In this document: one piece after another, positions 34,880-41,590 of the stretch
How positions within the stretch are numbered: the stretch's first letter is position 1
Layout: every line of letters starts with the position of its first letter
From: Variovorax soli NBRC 106424
GTDB taxonomy: Bacteria > Pseudomonadota > Gammaproteobacteria > Burkholderiales > Burkholderiaceae_C
Assembly: GCF_001591385.1 (NCBI RefSeq)
Contig: NZ_BCUU01000005.1
Coordinates: forward strand, 34,303-98,302
Direction of reading: 5' to 3'
Length of the DNA: 64,000 nt
Program-made: the position numbers and the translations under genes
Notes under the pieces: generated by a model
What the model saw: the letters and a program-made list of their open reading frames with translations, nothing else
Database searches by the model: none
What the model was told of the DNA's origin: nothing

Positions 34880-35569
34880 TCAACGGCCCTTGATCTTGTC
34901 GAGCAGCGCCCGTGCCTCGTCCTTGCGGCCCGCATCGGCGACCTGACGTCCTGCGCGCGGCGGGGCATTCAGTGCTTTTTCCAGATAGGCCGAGGCCTGG
35001 TCCGCCTGGTTGGTCTCCACAAGGTACTCGGCGTAGAAGAAATTCGGGTCGACTCCCCTGGGATTGATCGACAACGCCTTCTGCAGCAGCTCCTTCGCCT
35101 TGGCCTTGTCGCCGAAGCCGATCGGCCAGCCGGGCACCTTGTAGTACAGCACGCCCAGGCTGTTGTACGCGGAGCCGTCGAGCACGCTGCCGTCGATGGC
35201 GATCGCCGACTCGTACAGCGCCTTCGCTTGCTTGACCAGTCCCAGGGCGCCAAGCCCGCCCTTCTCGCCGGCCACGGAGCTCACGACGATTCCTTCCCAC
35301 ACCAGGGGTTCGGCCCGGCCCGGATAGGCTTCGCTCGCCTTGCGGGCCTTGGCTGCGAGCGCCTCGAATCGCTTCTCGCGTTCGGCCGCCGGCGCCTGAT
35401 AGCGGATGACCTCCCATTCGTGCTGGATGTCCTTGACCGCGTCGTCAACGGGTGCGGCAAGGCTGCCCGCCGGCACAAGAAGCACGGTACCTGCCGCCAG
35501 TGCGAGCATGCCGGCCAGCCACTGGCGGCGCGCGGACTCCTTCGGCGGGGCTGGTTGTCGATTGCGCAT
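34880..35569 (-). CDS. Exported TPR-repeat protein
   Basis: 229 residues from the ATG at 35569, which has GGAGG about eight bases upstream; a TTG five codons earlier overlaps that site. A signal peptide is likely (WLAGMLALAAGTVLLVPAGSLAAP). The mature part is helical with tetratricopeptide-like units, e.g. LYESAIAIDGSVLDGSAYNS, KAKAKELLQKALSINPRGVD and ASAYLEKALNAPP. It is the last gene of the hemolysin-ligase operon, 42 bases after the SDR gene, and ends 15 bases from the convergent kinase. TPR proteins of this kind are periplasmic scaffolds; its role in the operon is unknown. Confidence 0.8.
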   Translation of the reverse strand: MRNRQPAPPKESARRQWLAGMLALAAGTVLLVPAGSLAAPVDDAVKDIQHEWEVIRYQAPAAEREKRFEALAAKARKASEAYPGRAEPLVWEGIVVSSVAGEKGGLGALGLVKQAKALYESAIAIDGSVLDGSAYNSLGVLYYKVPGWPIGFGDKAKAKELLQKALSINPRGVDPNFFYAEYLVETNQADQASAYLEKALNAPPRAGRQVADAGRKDEARALLDKIKGR

Positions 35570-35611
35570 GATGCGTTCCTCCAAGGTCGTGTCGAGTTCA
35601 GTGGGTGGGAC

Positions 35612-36493
35612 TCAAAGGGTGCGTTTGAGGAGCGAGTGGGAATCGACAATGGATCCCAGCGACTCTTCGGACCATTCGAGGACCGGTTTGGGGGGTTGGC
35701 TCAAGGGCTCGAGGCTGCTTCGGTGCTTGGCGAACGCGCCGTCGAGCCAGGCGGGCGCCAGGCCGTTGATGAGAACTGCCAGCTTTTCCGGAAAGCCGAG
35801 GAAGCGCTCGGCCGCCCCGCTTTCGATCAGCTGGACGAGCGCCCTGGCCACGGTGTCGGCCGAGTCCATGCGCGCCCCCGTCGCGTCGTTGTAGCGCTCG
35901 ACCTGTTCGCTGTTGAAGTCCGTGCGGGTGCCGCGCGGAGCGAGGTACTGCACCCGGATGCGGGTGTCGCCCAGTTCCCGCCGCATGGACTCCGCGAAAC
36001 CGCGCAGGCCGAACTTGCTTGCGCTGTAGACGCTGAAGCCCGGAAGCCCCAGGCGGCCGACCGCCGAGCCGATGAAGACGATCCGTGCCTGCGGCTGCTG
36101 CCGAAGGTGCGGGAGCATGGCCTGCGTGAGCAGCATCGGCACGAACAGGTTCAGGTGCAGCACCTTGGCCATCGACATCGTGTCGAAGGATTCGAGCCGT
36201 CCGAAGCCCGGCGTACCGGCGCCGTGCACCAGGACGTTGCACTGCCATTGCGCGGCGACGTCGGCCAGGGGGCCCAGGCTCGCGACCCGGGTGAGGTCGG
36301 CCGCATACCACTCCACGCGAGCGCGCTCCACGCCCAGGTCGCGCACGAGTGCGCGCGCCTGGGCCGACAGTTTGGCAGGCGAGCGCCCCGCAAGCATCAC
36401 GCAGGCTCCGGCCTTCAACAGGTGCGAGGCGGCCGCGGCGCCGATGCCGCCGCTGGCACCTGTCAGGAGAACCCTGCTTTGCGAGACTCTCAT
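35612..36493 (-). CDS. SDR family NAD(P)-dependent oxidoreductase
   Basis: 293 residues. TGASGGIGAAAASHLL is the cofactor loop, HGAGTPG corresponds to the NNAG motif, and the catalytic residues appear as Ser in IGSAVGRLG and YSASKFGLRGF. AGRSPAK after strand two favours NADPH. The C-terminal 50 residues (FLGFPEKLAVLINGLAPAWL) are typical of membrane-associated SDRs acting on lipophilic substrates such as fatty acyl chains. The start overlaps the preceding stop (ATGA). It is part of the hemolysin-ligase operon and could reduce an acyl-derived ketone or aldehyde. Confidence 0.88.
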   Translation of the reverse strand: MRVSQSRVLLTGASGGIGAAAASHLLKAGACVMLAGRSPAKLSAQARALVRDLGVERARVEWYAADLTRVASLGPLADVAAQWQCNVLVHGAGTPGFGRLESFDTMSMAKVLHLNLFVPMLLTQAMLPHLRQQPQARIVFIGSAVGRLGLPGFSVYSASKFGLRGFAESMRRELGDTRIRVQYLAPRGTRTDFNSEQVERYNDATGARMDSADTVARALVQLIESGAAERFLGFPEKLAVLINGLAPAWLDGAFAKHRSSLEPLSQPPKPVLEWSEESLGSIVDSHSLLKRTL

Positions 36494-37170
36494 GCGCCGG
36501 CTCCGGCCGCGATGCCCTCCGTCGGAGCCGGAAGACTGCGGAAGACCTCCCCGTAGAGGCGATAGAAGGCGCGCGCGGCGTGCACGATGGCTTCCTGGTC
36601 GCCCGGGTCCTGCACCTGGTTCATCAGCAGCTCGAAGTGCGCCGTGTGCTCGCGGTCCAGGGTGCCATGCGAGCGCAGGTAGCTGAATGCCGCGTCGGGC
36701 AGGCCCAGCGCTTTCTGGATCTGGTCGGCAGCCATCAAGGCAAGGGAAACGCTGGTGCCTTCCAGCACATGCACCATGCCGAAGAAGCCGACCGGGTTGC
36801 GCCGGTGGATGGTGTCGTACGCATAGGCCACCATCACCTCGGTGGCATGGCCGGGTGCACCGTTGCGCACGGCATCGGCATTGCCGCCGCAGGCGCGAAT
36901 GTCATCCAGGATCCACTCGTCGTGTCCCTGCTCTTCCTCGGCGTATTCTTCCAGCGGCCCGTCGAGCCAGCGGTTGCGCTCGGGCAGCGCCTGCTTGCAT
37001 GCCCGCATCAGCGGCACGGTGTGGCGCACGTGGTGATAGGCCTCTCGCAGAAAGGCCAGGTAGCTCGGCAACGAGACCTCTGCGCGCAGGCAGTCCTGGA
37101 TGATGGGGGTGCTCAGCAGGCCAGCCCGCTCGTTGGCGGTCTGTGCGACCAGGCGGTCATGAAAGCTCAT
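36490..37170 (-). CDS. Haem-oxygenase-like diiron oxidase (HDO) superfamily protein
   Basis: 226 residues, all helical, ATG at 37170 overlapping the ligase stop. Candidate iron ligands match the HDO pattern: Glu80 and His83 in EEEQGHDEW, Glu137 in HVLEGTS, and His168, Asp172 and His175 in HGTLDREHTAH (the H-x3-D-x2-H motif). Relatives include UndA (fatty-acid decarboxylation to alkene), CADD and the N-oxygenase SznF. The flanking AMP ligase and SDR suggest an acyl or amino-acyl substrate. Databases often mislabel such proteins as TenA or PqqC type. That it is an iron enzyme is inferred from the ligand set. Confidence 0.8.
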   Translation of the reverse strand: MSFHDRLVAQTANERAGLLSTPIIQDCLRAEVSLPSYLAFLREAYHHVRHTVPLMRACKQALPERNRWLDGPLEEYAEEEQGHDEWILDDIRACGGNADAVRNGAPGHATEVMVAYAYDTIHRRNPVGFFGMVHVLEGTSVSLALMAADQIQKALGLPDAAFSYLRSHGTLDREHTAHFELLMNQVQDPGDQEAIVHAARAFYRLYGEVFRSLPAPTEGIAAGAGA

Positions 37171-38657
37171 GAAGACTCCGATTTCGTCGGGTTGGAGGAA
37201 GCGTCCAGGCCGCCTGTGCCGCACAGACCGAGTGCCGCCGCGTGGAGCCGGAGGATGGCTGCGCGCTGGGGCCGTCCGTTGGCCGTGGCCATGCCCGCTT
37301 GCGGCGTGAAGGCGGCATGCGCGCGGCACCAGCGGCGCACCTGCGCGTAGTCGGGCAGTTGCGCATTGGCGGCGTCGACCGCGGACTGCAGCGCACCGTC
37401 GCCCAGTTCATCGCGCACCGGCCACAGCACCGCGCTCAGGGCGGGTTGCGCATCGCCGAACACCACCGCTTGCGCGATGGCGTTCTCGCCACGCAGCGCC
37501 GTCTCCACCCACTCGGGCGACACGTTGCGGCCAAAGGCGGTGATCAACAGGTTCTTCTTGCGGCCGTCGACATGCAGGAAGCCATCCGCATCGAGGTGAC
37601 CGAGATCGCCCGTGGGCCACCACGGCGGTACAGGCGCGGTGTCGCCCAGGTAGCCGGCGAACAGGCTGCCGGCCACTTCGATTTCACCATCCGGCGCAAT
37701 GCGCACGCTTGCATGGGGCAAGGCCCGGCCGGCGCTGCCGGCCCGATCGCCGTGCGGCAGATTGAGCGTCTGCACCGACGCGCCTTCCGACAGGCCATAG
37801 CCCTCGAAGGCCGGGATGCCCAGTGCGCGCGCCGACTGCAGCAGGCGTGCGCCGACGGCGGCGCCACCCACCGCCACCAGCTTCAGGGACGACGGCGCAC
37901 GGCGGCCGGACTGCGCGAGCCAGGCGGCCCAGGCACGCAGCATCTGCGGCAGGAGGATCAGGCTGTGGGGCTGCTGCTGCACCACGGCCTCGTGGAAGCG
38001 CGCCGGGTCGAAGGCCGAGGACCCGGTCAGCCCGAGGGATTGCAATGGCAGGGTGATGCATGTCGCGCCGCGCCGCAGCGGTGCCATCAGGCCCGCGACG
38101 TTTTCCAGCAGCACGGCAAAAGGCAGCGCGCACAGGTGGCGGCGGATGTCCAGCGGCGCCATCGCCTCCACCAGGCCGTCCGCCACGCGCTCCATTGCGG
38201 CTGCCGTCAGGCATACGCCCTTGGGCGCACCGGTCGTCCCCGATGTGAAGGTGATCTTGACCGTGCCTTCTGGCATGGGTGGGGCGCGCCCCGGCAGGCG
38301 CAGCATGGCCAGGCCCTGCCCCGCCAGTTCGCACGAGACGGACGGTGCCTGTGGCCATCGCGCAGCCAGCTGCGGCAAGGCGAGCAGCGTGTCGGCGCCC
38401 GACGCAGCCATGGCGTGCTTGATCTGCTCGGGCGTGAAGAAGGCCGGCAGCGGCACATGGATCACGCGTGCGCGCTGGGCGGCGGCATCCGCCACCACCC
38501 AGGCGGGCGAGTTGTCCAGCAGCGTTGCGAGCACCCGGCTGCCCTGCTCTTGCAGGCGCTGGGCAAATGCCGCCACGTGCGCCTCCACCTCCCCGAAGGT
38601 CCAGTGCTGCTGGCCGTCGTCGAGGGCGACTGCGTCCAGGGACGGCCGCGCGTTCAC
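37167..38657 (-). CDS. AMP-dependent synthetase/ligase (acyl-adenylating enzyme)
   Basis: 496 residues from a GTG at 38657, which has a GGGAG seven bases upstream and overlaps the stop of the hemolysin-family gene. Motifs: TFTSGTTGAPKGV (P-loop), FEGYGLSEGAS (A5), WWPTGDLGHLD (A7) and DGRKKNLLITAFGRNVSPEWVE (A8). At the C-terminal A10 motif the sequence is TANGRPQRAAI, so the usual catalytic Lys after Gly is an Arg. That change could slow or redirect adenylation. The protein is shorter than typical long-chain acyl-CoA ligases. In this operon it probably activates the acid that the diiron protein and SDR then modify. Confidence 0.87.
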   Translation of the reverse strand: MNARPSLDAVALDDGQQHWTFGEVEAHVAAFAQRLQEQGSRVLATLLDNSPAWVVADAAAQRARVIHVPLPAFFTPEQIKHAMAASGADTLLALPQLAARWPQAPSVSCELAGQGLAMLRLPGRAPPMPEGTVKITFTSGTTGAPKGVCLTAAAMERVADGLVEAMAPLDIRRHLCALPFAVLLENVAGLMAPLRRGATCITLPLQSLGLTGSSAFDPARFHEAVVQQQPHSLILLPQMLRAWAAWLAQSGRRAPSSLKLVAVGGAAVGARLLQSARALGIPAFEGYGLSEGASVQTLNLPHGDRAGSAGRALPHASVRIAPDGEIEVAGSLFAGYLGDTAPVPPWWPTGDLGHLDADGFLHVDGRKKNLLITAFGRNVSPEWVETALRGENAIAQAVVFGDAQPALSAVLWPVRDELGDGALQSAVDAANAQLPDYAQVRRWCRAHAAFTPQAGMATANGRPQRAAILRLHAAALGLCGTGGLDASSNPTKSESS

Positions 38658-39313
38658 CAGCGATCTCCCGCCGCCGCCCGGGCATGGCGCGCCAGGTACT
38701 GGCGCAGCGCCCGTCTCAGATGAATGGCCAGCACCACCGGACCATGCTCGTAGTACGTGCCCCAGTGCCTTGCCTCGCCGCCCAGAGACGAGGGATCGGC
38801 CGGCCCCAGCGTCAGGGGGGCCACGCCCAGGCGAACAAGCATGGCTCGCAGTTCCTGCGTCACCGTTCCCACCACCCACTGGAAGCCTTCGGCCACCAGG
38901 TAGGGGCCGAGGAACTGGATGAGCCGGCGGCCCTCGCCGCCGCGCTTCGTTGCAAGATGCCCCACTTCCACGATGCCTTCGCGGCCGACCACCTTGCCGG
39001 TCTGCGCACTGATCAGCGCTTCGACGGGCCGATCGAGGTAGGCCTCCAGAAACAGCGGGCCGGCTTTGGCGAGGCGATAGCCTGCGGCCGCGAGCAGGTC
39101 ATCGCCGTGCTGCAGGGCCAGGAGCATGGGTGCGAAGGCGGGCACCCGTGCGCCATAGCGGCGCGCATAGATTTCTCGGATATAGCGCTCGACCGGAGCG
39201 CGATGCGGATCGCCTGGCAGATGCAGCACGAGCCGGCCTGCATCCAGGCGGTTGTGCGAGGGCGACAAGGGTTCGGGGTCGCGAAACGAAAGGGACTTGA
39301 GCATGCGTTTCAT
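38654..39313 (-). CDS. Thermostable hemolysin (delta-VPH / T_hemolysin) family protein
   Basis: 219 residues from ATG 39313; a GTG at 39328 and an ATG at 39304 are alternatives, and none has a strong ribosome site. The sequence follows the thermostable-hemolysin family named after Vibrio delta-VPH: PVERYIREIYARRYGARVPAF, then AAGYRLAKAGPLFLEAYLDRP, IVEVGHLAT and LVAEGFQWVVGTVTQELRAML. The fold is related to GNAT and autoinducer-synthase-like acyltransferases, so a biosynthetic acyl transfer is more plausible than direct haemolysis (inference). It leads a five-gene operon with overlapping starts and stops and has a PmrA/QseB-type box about 54 bases upstream. Confidence 0.82.
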   Translation of the reverse strand: MKRMLKSLSFRDPEPLSPSHNRLDAGRLVLHLPGDPHRAPVERYIREIYARRYGARVPAFAPMLLALQHGDDLLAAAGYRLAKAGPLFLEAYLDRPVEALISAQTGKVVGREGIVEVGHLATKRGGEGRRLIQFLGPYLVAEGFQWVVGTVTQELRAMLVRLGVAPLTLGPADPSSLGGEARHWGTYYEHGPVVLAIHLRRALRQYLARHARAAAGDRW

Positions 39314-39366
39314 CCGCAAGCCACGCACATGCGCGGCTTGTCGATGAGCAATGCTCCGTTGCGGGC

Positions 39367-39385
39367 ATTAAGGGCAGATTAAGGG
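39367..39385 (-). promoter_or_regulatory. PmrA/QseB-type direct-repeat operator
   Basis: On the plus strand ATTAAGGG-CAG-ATTAAGGG. Read toward the operon it is CTTAAT-CTGCC-CTTAAT, an exact match to the PmrA-box form YTTAAK-N5-YTTAAK with the 11-base period that lets an OmpR-family dimer bind one face of the helix. It sits 54 bases before the hemolysin-family ATG. No second copy was seen before the response-regulator gene. Confidence 0.7.
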
Positions 39386-39578
39386 ACCGCGAGGCCATGC
39401 GCAGTTCCCCCGCCAAGTGACGGTGACGCGATGGGTTCGGCAAACCGGATGAAGCCATGAACGAGGATCCCTCCCCTGCATCCCGCTGGCGTTCGCCGCT
39501 GGGCATCTTCATGCTCGCGGCCCAGCCCATCGACAACAGCGCCCGCGCTCGCAGGCGCATCAGCCCCAACTAGACGGA

Positions 39579-41174
39579 TCAGAGCGACAGGAAGTGATGC
39601 ACCTGCGGCCGCTGTGCCCCCTGGTGGTAGCGGATCGCCTCGTTCTGCAGGTCCGCATCGGCATGCGACACCCGGTGGTGCTGGCGCATGTGCTCGGCCC
39701 ACGATTCCACCAGGAACCACTCGACGATGCGCTCGCCGTCCTGCGAGTGCTCCTGCAGGCCCCAGGCGTAGGCGCCGTCGCGGCGGCGCTCGTGCGACAG
39801 GCGCTTCATCACCTCGATGAAGGCCGGCCGGTCTTCCTTGCGGATGCGGTATTCCACCTGCACCATCACCGGCCCGCGGTCGTGCGCCACCGGCTCGGCC
39901 AGCAGCGGCTCGGGCCAGTGGTTGGAGGGCTGCAGGTCGGCCTCGCCCGCGGGCAGCTTCACGCGGTGGAACACGAAGCCGGCCAGCGCCAGCCCCGCCG
40001 CGCCCACCACCAGCGTGGCCGGCACGCCGATGGCCTGCGCCACCAGGCCCCAGCCCAGGCTGCCGGCCGCCATCGCGCCGTTGAAGACCGTCAGGTAGAC
40101 CGCCAGGCCCCGGCCGCGCACCCAGTTGGGCAGGATGGATTGCGCCACGCTATTGAGCGTGGTCAGCGCAATGATCCAGCCCAGCCCCAGCAGCAGCAGC
40201 AAGGCCACCGCCACCGGCTTGGGCGGCGCCAGCACCAGCACGCCCATCACCGCGGCGGTGAGCAGCGCGGCCAGCAGCAGCATGCCGTCGGCATCCAGCT
40301 TGGCGCGCAGCCGCGGCATCACCAGGGCGCCGCCGATGGCCCCTGCCCCCACCGCGCCCAGCAGCACGCCGTAAAAGCTGGCATCGCCGCCCAGCATCTG
40401 GCGCGCCACCAGCGGCAGCAGCGCCCACACCGCGCTGGCAAAGGCGAAGAACACGGCAGCGCGCAGCAGCACCACATGCAGCTCGCGGCTGGCGCGGGCG
40501 TAGCGCAGGCCGGCGCGGAAGGCGCCGAAGAAGCTTTCCGCGAGCGCGCTGTCTGCCGTCTCGGGCCGCTTCCACCACAGCAGCGCCGCGATGACGAACA
40601 CATAGCTCAGCACGTCCAGGCCGTAGGTGGCGGCCGCGCCGAAGCTGGCGAGGATGAGGCCGCCGGCGGCCGGCCCGATGGCCCGCGCGATGTTGATGCC
40701 CAGCGAATTCAGCGCCACCGCGCCCTTCAGGTCGGCGCGCGGCACCAGTTCGGGCACGATGGCCTGCCAGGTCGGCCCCATCAGCGCCGCACCCACGCCG
40801 CCCACGAAGGTCAGCGCGATCAGGTAAGGCACCGTGAGCGCGCCCGATTGCGACAGCACCAGCAAGGTGGCACTGACGGCCGCCAGCAGGATCTGCACGA
40901 AGATCAGGAAGCGCCGCCGGTCCAGGATGTCCGACAGCACGCCGGCCGGAATGGCCAGCAAAAACACCGGCAGCGTGGCGGCGGTCTGGATCAGCGCCAC
41001 CGCGGTCGGGCTGGCCGACAGGTCGGTCACCAGCCACGAGCTGGCCACGTCGCGCATGAAGCTGCCGATGTTGCCCAGCACAGTGGCGGTCCACAGCACG
41101 GCGAAGACGGTCTGGCGCAGCGGGGCGAATGCGCCCGGCGCGGGCGTGCTTTTTGTGGTGGTGGTTTCAGTCAT
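39579..41174 (-). CDS. MFS transporter (EntS/MFS_3 type) with C-terminal dimeric alpha-beta barrel-like domain
   Basis: 531 residues. Residues about 20-405 form a 12-span MFS core (VLWTATVLGNIGSFMRDVAS, the inter-helix loop DILDRRRFLIF, ANSLG-like VALNSLGINIARAIGPAAGG). The last 110 residues are soluble and resemble an ABM/EthD-type domain (VQVEYRIRKEDRPAFIEVM, WFLVESWAEHMRQHHRVS). Such permease-ABM fusions occur in proteobacterial MFS_3 proteins. It overlaps the DoxX start by ATGA. The substrate is unknown. It is the last gene of the five-gene minus-strand operon. Confidence 0.88.
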   Translation of the reverse strand: MTETTTTKSTPAPGAFAPLRQTVFAVLWTATVLGNIGSFMRDVASSWLVTDLSASPTAVALIQTAATLPVFLLAIPAGVLSDILDRRRFLIFVQILLAAVSATLLVLSQSGALTVPYLIALTFVGGVGAALMGPTWQAIVPELVPRADLKGAVALNSLGINIARAIGPAAGGLILASFGAAATYGLDVLSYVFVIAALLWWKRPETADSALAESFFGAFRAGLRYARASRELHVVLLRAAVFFAFASAVWALLPLVARQMLGGDASFYGVLLGAVGAGAIGGALVMPRLRAKLDADGMLLLAALLTAAVMGVLVLAPPKPVAVALLLLLGLGWIIALTTLNSVAQSILPNWVRGRGLAVYLTVFNGAMAAGSLGWGLVAQAIGVPATLVVGAAGLALAGFVFHRVKLPAGEADLQPSNHWPEPLLAEPVAHDRGPVMVQVEYRIRKEDRPAFIEVMKRLSHERRRDGAYAWGLQEHSQDGERIVEWFLVESWAEHMRQHHRVSHADADLQNEAIRYHQGAQRPQVHHFLSL

Positions 41175-41569
41175 TGATTGGCGCCTTCCTTCAGGTCATG
41201 CCAGGCGACCAGCAGGAAGCCGCCGACCAGCCCGAGATGCTCGAAGAAGGAGTTGGCGGCCATGAAGCGCTCATGTCCAGCGGGCATCTCCCAGAAGCGC
41301 AGCGCCACGAAGGTGGCCATGAGCGTGAAGCCGCCCAGGGCCAGGGCACCGAGCCAGCGCAGCCGGCCCGTGAGGATGAGCGCCGCGGCGCCCAGCTCCA
41401 GCACGATCACCGCCACGGCCAGGGGTGCCGCGGGCGACAGGCCGAAGTGGTTCATCTCGGCCATGGCCCCCGGAAAGTCGAAGGCTTTCTGCAGGCCGCC
41501 CTGCAGGTAGGCCGCGCACAGCAGCAGCAAGGCGATCCAGCGGATGGCGGGGGAAGTCGTCCAACGCAT
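41171..41569 (-). CDS. DoxX-family membrane protein
   Basis: 132 residues with four predicted membrane segments (WIALLLLCAAYLQGG, LAVAVIVLELGAAALIL, ALGGFTLMATFVALRF and FEHLGLVGGFLLVAW). It fits the DoxX/DoxD-like family. Members have been linked to oxidative-stress complexes and quinone reduction, but most are unassigned. It is coupled to the MFS gene downstream and lies 22 bases after the amidohydrolase gene. Confidence 0.85.
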   Translation of the reverse strand: MRWTTSPAIRWIALLLLCAAYLQGGLQKAFDFPGAMAEMNHFGLSPAAPLAVAVIVLELGAAALILTGRLRWLGALALGGFTLMATFVALRFWEMPAGHERFMAANSFFEHLGLVGGFLLVAWHDLKEGANQ

Positions 41570-41590
41570 CTTGTTCCTTTTTCTTTCGCG

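Noticed and set aside
38654..39313. Reading the thermostable-hemolysin-family protein as a toxin
   Set aside because: It has no signal peptide or pore-forming features, and it is embedded in a biosynthetic operon; the name is historical.
39457..39573. 38-codon plus-strand frame between the PmrA-type box and the MFS gene
   Set aside because: No domain and no good ribosome site; length is expected by chance in this GC content.
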